Source: Sphingomonas ginkgonis
Lineage (GTDB): Bacteria; Pseudomonadota; Alphaproteobacteria; Sphingomonadales; Sphingomonadaceae
NCBI RefSeq assembly: GCF_003970925.1
Contig: NZ_RWJF01000001.1
Span: forward strand, 2,288,501 to 2,352,500
Length of the DNA stretch: 64,000 nucleotides
Direction: 5' to 3'
The position numbers were made by a program, and so were the translations under genes. The notes under the pieces are model-generated. The model did not search any database. It saw nothing but the letters and a program-made list of their open reading frames with translations, and had not been told where the DNA came from. Positions 46,301 through 54,257 of this stretch are shown here, piece after piece; the first letter of the stretch is position 1, and each line of letters opens with the position of its first letter.

Positions 46301-47042
46301 ACCGCGACTTCGAACGGGTTGAAGTCGGTACCGACGTCGTAGACGTCGATTCCCTCGCGGGCTTTGAGGAACCCGACCACCGCATAGGTGATGGGGGTCA
46401 GCAGCACTTCCCACGATACCTTCAGCACGAACTGGCTCAGCATCACGGCGCCCAGCGCCGCAATAGGCCAGTCCGCCATTCCATAGAAGGCCAAGGGATA
46501 GAAGATCAGGCTGTCCGCCCCCTCCCCGACGATGGTGCTCCCGATCGTCCGCGTCCACAGCATCCGCCCACCGGTCCAGATCTTCATCTTGGCGAGCACC
46601 ACCGAGTTGAGGAAGTCGCCCACCGCGAAGGCGGCCAGCGACGCGAGGATGATCCGCCAGCCTGATCCGAACACCCGCTCGTACGCCGCCTGCCCGGTCC
46701 ACCCTTCCGCCACCGGCAGGTGAACGACCACCCACTCCATCACCGCCATGAACAGCAGCGCGGCAAACCCCGCCCAGGTCACTCGCCGGGCACGGGCATA
46801 GCCGTAGACCTCGGTCAGCACGTCGTTGAGCACATAGCTCAGCGGGAAGAAGAGGATGCCTGCGCCGAACGGCCACGGCCCGACGAGCGGGAGTCGATCA
46901 CCGAGCGCTTCTCGGCGCCGATGACGTTCGACAGCAGCAGGATAACGACAAAGGCCGCCATCACGAGGTCGAAATAGCGGAAGTGCCGCCCCGCCATCGC
47001 ACGCGCCTCGACCGCGGCGATCTCCTGCCCCTGCCCCCTCAT
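46297..47042 (-). pseudogene. Queuosine-precursor transporter (YhhQ family), frameshifted
   Basis: The N-terminal part (FRYFDLVMAAFVVILLLSNV, GAEKRSVIDSR) is in one frame and the rest (LNDVLTEVYGYARARRV, then WVVVHLPVAEGW, ILASLAAFAVGDFLNS, GSTIVGEGADSLIFYPLAF) is in another. Reading through 46886-46891 with one base added restores a continuous VUT/YhhQ membrane protein (IDSR + LVGPWPFGAGILFFPLSY). One base is missing near there. It is either a real mutation or an assembly error, as for the recombinase at 9.1 kb. Confidence 0.8.
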
Positions 47043-47098
47043 CCCGTCAGCCTAGCGCGGTTCCCCGCCGAGGCAAATGCGGCTAGGGCTGCGAGCGG

Positions 47099-47175
47099 GC
47101 GCCCGTAGCTCAGTTGGATAGAGCACGTGCCTTCTAAGCTCGTGGTCGCTGGTTCGAATCCAGCCGGGCGCGCCA
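47099..47175 (+). tRNA. tRNA-Arg(TCT)
   Basis: Acceptor GCGCCCG pairs with CGGGCGC; D-arm GCTCAGTTGGATAGAGC; loop CTTCTAA with anticodon TCT; T-arm GCTGGTTCGAATCCAGC; encoded CCA. The anticodon stem CGTGC/GCTCG contains one T-T mismatch in the middle. Confidence 0.94.
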
Positions 47176-47833
47176 TTTATGTCGGCAGCAACAGCGTCGC
47201 TGCCGGGGCGCGCGTCTTCAGTGAACAGCAGTCGAAATCTGCTGGGCAGTCGAATCTTCAACATGCAACGAGCTTAGACAGGAGCGATCTTGGGCTATCA
47301 CTGCCGGGGGGAACTCTTCGAGTGAGATCCTGTATCGGAATGCGCTGGTTCGAACGCAGTAAGTACCCGACAGCCTCACCTATCCGGCCCTTTCTTCCGG
47401 ACGACGCACTGGTCAGGGCTTGCGCAAATATTCACCTGCTGCCCTTCAGCATTGGCGTCATCCTTGCAATTGCCCTTTCCGCCAGTTCCGCGCTCGCCCG
47501 TGGAGCCAATTACTTCGATGCGTTTGGATGGCGGATCTCCAGACCCAGATGGGGCAGGCCGGCTTCGACACCTATCTCATTGTCGATAGCCACTACCATT
47601 GTGAGAGTTGTCGCCCGCCACGAACCTACGTCGCGGATGGCAGAATGCGGCCGGTTCCGGGAGATCCGTCGGTCGTCTCAGAAAGGGTTTCCATGATGCC
47701 TCTTGGTGACGGGCGACGCGCATGGCCGACCCAAGGTTCGCTTTCTGCTTTCTTTATGCCCCTGCGGAGGAGTTCTCTGGCTCCCGAGGAATGCGCCACG
47801 AGCCGATGCAAACCGCAGAAGCCAAGCGCAGGA
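47176..47833. other. Region after tRNA-Arg, no supported gene
   Basis: About 650 bases. Just after the tRNA a 7-bp hairpin (CGGCAGC 47183-47189 with GCTGCCG 47199-47205) could end transcription. Around 47430-47560 a frame shows a signal-peptide-like string (GVILAIALSASSALARGANY) that soon runs out, and another frame continues differently, so decayed coding DNA is possible. Confidence 0.4.
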
Positions 47834-48274
47834 TCAGCCCCGGTCGGAACTTGCCGGCCTCCATTGTGCGTCCGCGGTGCCGTCTGGGCTTGAGAGCACG
47901 ACAGGGTAGCCGTCGGGGTCCTTCAGCCATACTTCCCAGTGATTGGGGCCGCCCTCCTGCGGTGGTGGAGGGTTGCGGTGTCTGGGGAGGACGACCTCGG
48001 CGTTCATCCGCTCGATCCGCTCCATCGCGAGGTCGAAATCGTCGACTTCGAACCAGAGGAGGACACCATTGCCAAAGGGCCGGTCGTTCTTGTCCCCAAT
48101 CCGTCCATGGTCATGTTCGACATCGAAGCTGTGAAGCTGGAGGATCAGCGTGCCGTCGGCGACGAGGCGCTCATAGGCCGGACCGCCGTGATCGCTCCGG
48201 CAGCCCAGCAATTGCTGGTACCATCGGCTGCTCGCTTCGACGTCGGTCACGGCAATCAGCGGCTGCGGGCGCAT
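47834..48274 (-). CDS. VOC-family (glyoxalase/bleomycin-resistance fold) protein
   Basis: A single VOC module pair over 146 residues: PLIAVTDVEASSRWYQQLLG at the start, LWFEVDDFDLAMERI in the second half, and HWEVWLKDPDGYPVVL as the typical C-terminal metal-site strand. AAGGATCT precedes ATG 48274. The family holds lyases, dioxygenases and binding proteins; which one cannot be said. Confidence 0.86.
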   Translation of the reverse strand: MRPQPLIAVTDVEASSRWYQQLLGCRSDHGGPAYERLVADGTLILQLHSFDVEHDHGRIGDKNDRPFGNGVLLWFEVDDFDLAMERIERMNAEVVLPRHRNPPPPQEGGPNHWEVWLKDPDGYPVVLSSPDGTADAQWRPASSDRG

Positions 48275-48301
48275 CGGAGATCCTTTCGTCGCACAGGTAC
48301 A

Positions 48302-48715
48302 TCAGCGGCCATCCAAGGACGAGCGGCGATGCATCGCCAGCATCCCCGTCAGGCCGAGCAACAGCAGGACCGGTCCGAGCTTGTGGCAGACAATGTCCAC
48401 GGCTCGCGGAGCGGAGCACAGCCGGAGCACCTCAAGGTCCGCATTGCAGAGGTGGGCCGCTGCGAGGCCGAACAGCACCAGCGTCATGCCTGTCACCAGC
48501 AGCAGGGTTGCGACCGTCCTGCTCAGGCGGTGGCTTGTCGCTGGTGTGACCTGTTTGCGGGCCGAGTGAGCGACGACCAGCGCCAACGCCGCGAGCACGG
48601 TGGTGGACAGCCCCGCATTGCTCATGATCAACCCGACGATCCCGAGATGAACCAGCACGATTACCCCTAGGGTCATCGCCAGCACGCTTCTCGCCCGTTT
48701 GTCTCGGCGGATCAT
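48302..48715 (-). CDS. Small integral membrane protein
   Basis: About four transmembrane segments (VLAMTLGVIVLVHLGIVGLI, LSTTVLAALALVVAHSA, VATLLLVTGMTLVLFGLAAA, GPVLLLLGLTGMLAMH), with a basic N terminus. No family is recognised. It is divergent from a TetR gene, 84 bases away, and is a candidate target. ATG 48715 is preferred over TTG 48721. Confidence 0.7.
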   Translation of the reverse strand: MIRRDKRARSVLAMTLGVIVLVHLGIVGLIMSNAGLSTTVLAALALVVAHSARKQVTPATSHRLSRTVATLLLVTGMTLVLFGLAAAHLCNADLEVLRLCSAPRAVDIVCHKLGPVLLLLGLTGMLAMHRRSSLDGR

Positions 48716-48761
48716 GGACAACGCCTATCCCACGCTCAAGGTGGACAAGCGAGTGGAGATG

Positions 48762-48788
48762 CCGGACACATTGCTCATCAGTGTTCCG
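48762..48788. promoter_or_regulatory. Candidate operator between membrane protein and TetR genes
   Basis: CCGGACAC and GTGTTCCGG form an inverted repeat with one bulged base around an 11-base centre. It lies in the divergent interval just upstream of the TetR ATG. Confidence 0.4.
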
Positions 48789-48799
48789 GAACCACTGTA

Positions 48800-49348
48800 A
48801 TGGATCGCCGCGCTGCCCGCACCCGAGCCCAGCTCCAGCAAGCGCTTGTCCACTTGTTGTCCGAGCAGGACTATGAAGCGGTCACCGTGGAAGCGCTTTG
48901 CAGTCGCGCCGGGGTCGGGCGTTCGACCTTCTATGCGCATTTCCGCGACAAGGGTGAGCTCAAGCGGAGCCAGTTGAAGTCGCTGCACCAGCGATTGGCC
49001 TCGACCGACGGCGAGCAGGCGAGCGACCTGCATTTCGCCTTCAGTCGCCCGATGCTCGCGCACGCCAAGGAGAATCTCGCGCTCTACCGAGCCTTGGTCG
49101 ATCAGGGTGGCACCGAGGCCATGTTCCCCGCCATCCGCGACATGCTGGTCGAGCGCGCTCGGGCCGAGCTTGCCGGACGGACACTGCCGGGACCACTGGG
49201 GCGGCTCCCACGCGATCATCTGGCCAAGGCGGTGGTCAGCACCTTCTTCGCCCTCATGCTCGCCTGGCTGGACGATGGCGCGACCGCACCGGAGCAGGAG
49301 GTGGACGACGCCTTTCATGCATTGTTGCGCCTGGATGAAGCCGCTTGA
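48800..49348 (+). CDS. TetR-family regulator
   Basis: N-terminal HTH of TetR type (RTRAQLQQALVHLLSEQDYE, then VEALCSRAGVGRSTFYAHFRDKGE) and a helical C-terminal domain of the TetR_C type with DDGATAPEQEVDDAFHALL. It is divergent from the small membrane protein gene. The ligand is unknown. Confidence 0.88.
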   Translation: MDRRAARTRAQLQQALVHLLSEQDYEAVTVEALCSRAGVGRSTFYAHFRDKGELKRSQLKSLHQRLASTDGEQASDLHFAFSRPMLAHAKENLALYRALVDQGGTEAMFPAIRDMLVERARAELAGRTLPGPLGRLPRDHLAKAVVSTFFALMLAWLDDGATAPEQEVDDAFHALLRLDEAA

Positions 49349-49580
49349 CGCCCGATCATCAAACATTGTTGCCGGTGCGCCACTATGAGCCAAAATGATG
49401 CGCGCCGACACATGTCACGCGCTCTTCTCGAACTGACTTCCGAGCCACAGTTCACCGCGAACAGCCAACTAGATAATTAAGACTAATTACTTTTCGCCCA
49501 AATCATGCTTGTATCCCGCGTCCGCGCTTCCACGCGTCGGATGGTTTCGCGCTTCCACACATCGACGAGCGGGACACGAC

Positions 49581-52500
49581 ATGAACCAGCTTGAGAAAAA
49601 GGCGATGCTGCTTGCGACCACTCTGGCCGGGCAGCTGTGGATTGCTGCGCCGGCACGTGCGCAGGATCAGGGCGCTACGCCAAGTTCGACGACACCGCAG
49701 AACCAGACCCAGTCCTCCTCGTCCGCGCCGCAAGCCGGCACACCGGCTCCCACCACGCCGGTCGAGAGCGCCAACCAGAGCCCCGCTCCGGAAGAGATCG
49801 TGGTCACCGGGACGATCTTCCGGCGGACGAACACGGAGACGTCGTCACCGGTCACCGTGCTCTCGTCGGAGTCGCTGGCGCGCCGCGGCATCACCAACGT
49901 CTCCGACGCGGTCCGCTCCGTCTCGGCCGACAGCAGCGGTAGCATTCCTAATGCGTTCGCCGGCGGCTTCGGGGCCGGTGCCTCCGCGCCGTCGCTCCGG
50001 GGCCTGACCGTGAATTCGACACTGACGCTGGTCGACGGCCAGCGGGTCACCAACTACCCGCTGTCGGACGACGGACAGCGCTCCTTCGTCGACCTCAACA
50101 CCATGCCGCGCGTTTCGATAGAGCGGGTCGAGGTGCTGAAGGACGGCGCCTCGTCCACCTATGGTGCCGACGCGATCGGCGGCGTCGTCAACATCATCCA
50201 GCGCAAGTCCTTCCGCGGTCTCGACGCGACGCTCGAAGGCGGCACGTCGCAGCATGGCGGCGGCAATACGTACCGCGGGTCGATCCTGGCCGGCTGGGGC
50301 GACTATGCGAACAAGGGGCTGAACTTCTACGTCGGCGCCGAGTACGAGCTCAATCGCAAGATCTTCGCTCGGCAGCGCGGTTTCCCATTCAACACGAACG
50401 ATCTGACCCGCCTGCCCGGCGGTCTCAACCTCAACGCCGACCTGCTCGACTCCGGCACCACGCCGACGGTCGCCGAGGTTCGGCGGGCAACCCAGCTCGC
50501 CAACAACAATCTGCTGGGCGCCATTCCGCTGTCCGCGGCGGCCGGCGGCAACATCTTCACGCTGCTCAACCCTGCCCAATGCGCGCAGGTCGGTGGCGCG
50601 ATCACGACGGATCCGGATAACGGCAGCCAGAGCTGCGCCGAGAACCAGGTCGCCAACTATGGCGAGATCCAGCCGGAGACCAAGCGCTACGGGCTGGTCG
50701 GCCACATGAGCGCGCGGGTCAGCGACGACATCGAAGCCTATATGACGCTGAGCTGGTACCGCAGCGACCTGACCGCCGGCGGCGTGCCGCAAAGCCTGCG
50801 CGTCACCAGCCCGACGCAGACCACCACCTTCGTGCTGCCCAACTATGTCTGCGCGGCCGGCGTGAATTGCGACACCGCGGCCGACCGTCGCCTCAACCCC
50901 TACAATCCCTATGCGTCGGGCGTGGGCGACCCGTTGGCCAATGCGGCCCAGCTGTTCTACCGCTTCTCTGCACGCGACGGCTTCGACACAAACACCAGGC
51001 TGCGCAACGAAGTGCTGCGGGGAGCCGTGGGTGTGTCCGGCCGGTTCGGCGACGGGTTCGAGTTCCGCGTCGACGCGACGGCTTCGCAGAGCCGGCTCCG
51101 GCAGTCATCCGATGTCATCAGCCTGTCCGGCTTCACGCAGGCGATCGCGACCGGTCAATACAACCTGCTCGATCCGACGCAGAACAGCCAGGCGATTCGC
51201 GACGCGGTGGTCCTGCGGAACATCAACACGGCGACGTCCGCGCTCTATGCGATCCAGGGCGTGCTGACGAAGAACCTGTTCCAGCTGCCGGGCGGACCGT
51301 TGCAGCTCGGTATCGGCGCGCACTTCCGACACGAGTCACTCGACAACCCGAACGTCAATCCGACCGCCGACTTCATCGGCGTGAACCAGGTGACCGCCAA
51401 GGGCGACCGCGATGTCGAGGCCGCCTTCTTCGAGATCTCGGCGCCGGTCCTGAAACAGCTCGAGCTGCAGGTCTCGGGGCGCTACGACCATTACTCGACC
51501 GGGTTCAGCAACTTCTCGCCCAAGGCCGGGTTCAAGTTCGCTCCGATCCGCCAGCTTGCCTTGCGGGGCACCGCGTCGCGCGGGTTCCGCGCCCCGTCCT
51601 TTGCCGAGACCTCTGGGCAGATCACCGGCTTCACCACCTATAATCCCGGCAGCTTCCAGACGCTCTGCGAGCAGCATGGCGGCGTCTTCACGTCCGGGTC
51701 GTGCGTCGGCGGCAGCCCCTACACCCGCAGCGGTCAAGCTCTCGGCTTTCGCAACAACGCCAACCCCGATCTCAAGCCCGAGAAGTCGGAGAGCTTCACG
51801 GCGGGCCTGATCCTCCAGCCCATCCGCCAGGTCAGCCTCACCGTCGATTTCTACCACATCAAGAAGAAGAACATCATCACCGGCGGCCCGCTGTCGAACT
51901 CCGCGCTCGATGCCTATTATGCCGGAACGCCTCTCCCGACGGGCTACTCGGTGATCCTGAACGGGATCGACCCACTGTTCCCGGCCGCGCTCCGCTCCGT
52001 CGCCATCATTGTCGGCCCCTATGCGAACGCGTCGTCGCTGGTCACCTCCGGGGTCGACTTCGAGGCGCAGGCCGACTTCAGGCTGCCCGGCGGGATCCGC
52101 TGGTCGAGTAACCTCGAAGCGACCCGGATCAACAAGTTCGACTTCCGCGCCTGTTCCGACGGCACCGACCCGAGTTGCGCGACGCAGCACTATGTCGGCA
52201 CCCAAGGACCCTACATCCTCTCCTCCGGCGCTGGCACGCCGCGTTGGCGTGGCAATTGGTCGAACAGCTTTGACATCGGCCGCGCGACGCTCACCGCCAC
52301 CGTCAACTACATCAGCGGCTATCGGATGACGGCCGAGGACCAGAACGGACCTGGCACCGGCAATGATTGTTCGACCAACCTCTACAATGCGGACTTCGCC
52401 TGCCGGGTGAAGCATTATACCTGGGTCGACCTGGTGGGCAGTTATAAGCTCACCGACCGCCTCACCGTCTACGGGAACGTGCTCAACCTGTTTGACACCA

Positions 52501-52790
52501 AGGCGCCGATTGCGCCGGCGGACTATGCGGCAGCCAATTACAATCCGACCTACACGCAGTCGGGGGCGGTTGGCCGCTTCTTCCGGCTCGGCGTGAACTA
52601 TCGGTTCGCCCCACCGGCGCGGATGATGGAGCCGCCGCCGCCGCCGGTCGCGCCGCCGCCGCCGCCGCCGGCACCGGTCGCGACCCAGACCTGCCCTGAC
52701 GGCACGATCATTGAAGTGACCGCCCAGTGCCCGCCGCCGCCGCCACCCCCGCCTCCCCCGCCGCCGCCCCCTCAGGCGGAGCGCGGCTAG
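49581..52790 (+). CDS. TonB-dependent receptor with C-terminal proline-rich tail
   Basis: From ATG 49581 there is a signal peptide (about 1-27, ending APARAQ), a Pro/Thr/Ser linker, TonB-box-like EEIVVTGTIF, plug motifs (LRGLTVNSTLTLVDGQRV, RVEVLKDGASSTYGADAIGG) and a large barrel with the usual PDLKPEKSESFTAG region. The barrel seems to end at FRLGVNYRF; then comes an extra tail of about 60 residues made of two proline runs around TQTCPDGTIIEVTAQCP, with two cysteines. Most such receptors stop at the last strand, so the tail is unusual and could lie in the periplasm. Substrate is unknown. Confidence 0.9.
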   Translation: MNQLEKKAMLLATTLAGQLWIAAPARAQDQGATPSSTTPQNQTQSSSSAPQAGTPAPTTPVESANQSPAPEEIVVTGTIFRRTNTETSSPVTVLSSESLARRGITNVSDAVRSVSADSSGSIPNAFAGGFGAGASAPSLRGLTVNSTLTLVDGQRVTNYPLSDDGQRSFVDLNTMPRVSIERVEVLKDGASSTYGADAIGGVVNIIQRKSFRGLDATLEGGTSQHGGGNTYRGSILAGWGDYANKGLNFYVGAEYELNRKIFARQRGFPFNTNDLTRLPGGLNLNADLLDSGTTPTVAEVRRATQLANNNLLGAIPLSAAAGGNIFTLLNPAQCAQVGGAITTDPDNGSQSCAENQVANYGEIQPETKRYGLVGHMSARVSDDIEAYMTLSWYRSDLTAGGVPQSLRVTSPTQTTTFVLPNYVCAAGVNCDTAADRRLNPYNPYASGVGDPLANAAQLFYRFSARDGFDTNTRLRNEVLRGAVGVSGRFGDGFEFRVDATASQSRLRQSSDVISLSGFTQAIATGQYNLLDPTQNSQAIRDAVVLRNINTATSALYAIQGVLTKNLFQLPGGPLQLGIGAHFRHESLDNPNVNPTADFIGVNQVTAKGDRDVEAAFFEISAPVLKQLELQVSGRYDHYSTGFSNFSPKAGFKFAPIRQLALRGTASRGFRAPSFAETSGQITGFTTYNPGSFQTLCEQHGGVFTSGSCVGGSPYTRSGQALGFRNNANPDLKPEKSESFTAGLILQPIRQVSLTVDFYHIKKKNIITGGPLSNSALDAYYAGTPLPTGYSVILNGIDPLFPAALRSVAIIVGPYANASSLVTSGVDFEAQADFRLPGGIRWSSNLEATRINKFDFRACSDGTDPSCATQHYVGTQGPYILSSGAGTPRWRGNWSNSFDIGRATLTATVNYISGYRMTAEDQNGPGTGNDCSTNLYNADFACRVKHYTWVDLVGSYKLTDRLTVYGNVLNLFDTKAPIAPADYAAANYNPTYTQSGAVGRFFRLGVNYRFAPPARMMEPPPPPVAPPPPPPAPVATQTCPDGTIIEVTAQCPPPPPPPPPPPPPPQAERG

Positions 52791-53025
52791 GCGGATCGCG
52801 GCGACGGCCAGAAGGCTCGGGCAGCAATCGCCCGCGGCTGTCGTCGGTTGGTTCCATAAGGGAGCGGCGCATGGCTTGAGCCACCGCATCGAGCCGTCTT
52901 CAGGGTCGTGGCCGCGCGTCCGCTTAGCATGGACATAGTCCTGGCCTATGCCCGGCCCAAATCGTCCTATTTTCCGCGTGCCAGCCGGCTTGCTACACCG
53001 AGCCCGGGCTGCGGGGAGGTGCAGG

Positions 53026-54057
53026 GTGTCGCTGACGATCGATCGACGGACATTCCTGGGCGCCAGCGCCTCGCTTCTCGCTGTCCCGCGAGCCATGGCG
53101 GCGCCGTTCGTCCAGCCGCCGGTCGCGCGGGTGATCCTCGACAACGACTTCGCCGGCGACCCTGACGGGCTGTTTCAGCTGGCCCACCACCTGCTGTGCC
53201 GCTCCGTCCGTATCCCGCTGATCATCGGCTCGCACCTTCCGGCGCGGTTCGGCAGCGGGCACGATGCGGTCGACTCGGCCCAGCGCGCCGCTGACATCGT
53301 GCGGCTGCTCGGGCTGGCCGGATCCTACCGCCCGTTGGCGGGCGCCGAGACTCCGCTCGGGTCTGCCGGCAGCGCGGTGCGGAGCGCGGCCACCGCCCCG
53401 ATCGTCCGCGAGGCGCTGCGCGAGGACACGCGGGTGCCGCTGATCTACGCGGCCGGCGCCGGGCTGACCGAGCTGGCGCTCGCGTGGCGGGCCGACCGCC
53501 GGATCGGCCGCCGCCTCAGGCTCATCTGGATTGGCGGCAACACCCACTCCGACGTGGCGCCCCCAGGGGCGATGGACCGCGAGCCCGAATTCAATTTCTC
53601 GATCGACCCGGTCGCCGCCCAGCTCATCTTCAACGAATCCGACATCGAGATCTGGCAGGTGCCGTCCGCCACCTACCGGACCATGTTGTTCGGCACCGGC
53701 GAGCTCGACGAACTCGGGGGGACGGGCCCACTCGGCGCCTACCTCAAGGCCGCCGTCGACAGCGTGCCCGCCATGCTGGCCAGGATCCCGGGGTTCCCTC
53801 CCCTGCCGCAGACCGACGCCTATGTTCTCGGCGACAGCCCGCTCGTGACCCTGTCGGCGCTGGTCACGCCGTTTGCCGCCGACCCCGCCTCGAGCGACTA
53901 CCGGCTCATGCCCACCCCGCGGCTGAACCCCGACGGCAGCTACACGGCACGCGCGGAGGGCCGGCCGATGCGGGTCTACACCCGGATCGATACCGGCCTG
54001 ACCTTCCGCGACATGATGGCGCGCTTCCGGCTGGAGGCGCTCCGAGCCGGGCGCTGA
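53026..54057 (+). CDS. Tat-exported nucleoside hydrolase-like protein
   Basis: GTG 53026 follows GGGGAGG at six bases. The N terminus DRRTFLGASASLLAVPRAMA is a Tat signal. The mature part has the inosine-uridine nucleoside hydrolase metal motif (VILDNDFAGDPDG), IYAAGAGLTELALAWR, and IWIGGNTHSD, which fit the IUNH fold. It would split ribonucleosides or a related N-glycoside in the periplasm. A longer in-frame start at 52948 would bury the Tat signal. Confidence 0.83.
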   Translation: MSLTIDRRTFLGASASLLAVPRAMAAPFVQPPVARVILDNDFAGDPDGLFQLAHHLLCRSVRIPLIIGSHLPARFGSGHDAVDSAQRAADIVRLLGLAGSYRPLAGAETPLGSAGSAVRSAATAPIVREALREDTRVPLIYAAGAGLTELALAWRADRRIGRRLRLIWIGGNTHSDVAPPGAMDREPEFNFSIDPVAAQLIFNESDIEIWQVPSATYRTMLFGTGELDELGGTGPLGAYLKAAVDSVPAMLARIPGFPPLPQTDAYVLGDSPLVTLSALVTPFAADPASSDYRLMPTPRLNPDGSYTARAEGRPMRVYTRIDTGLTFRDMMARFRLEALRAGR

Positions 54058-54257
54058 CGGCGGCTGAGTGGCGTGCCTTCGGCCGCATTTTCCCAATTTC
54101 CGAAGACGGTTGAGTCGGTCATATAGGAACCGAATGGCGGTTCGGTTGACCTTGCGCGCTCGCGGGAAGGCAATCGGAACCGGACGCGACCGGGCCGCGC
54201 CAGTATGCGCAGGAAGGCGCGTCCGGGAGCCGGCGGGAAGCAAGGAAGTCGACGTTG

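Noticed and set aside
47420..47893. 157-codon plus-strand open frame after tRNA-Arg
   Set aside because: It changes character midway, overlaps the end of the VOC gene antisense, and its signal-peptide-like part lies in a different frame. At most decayed coding DNA.
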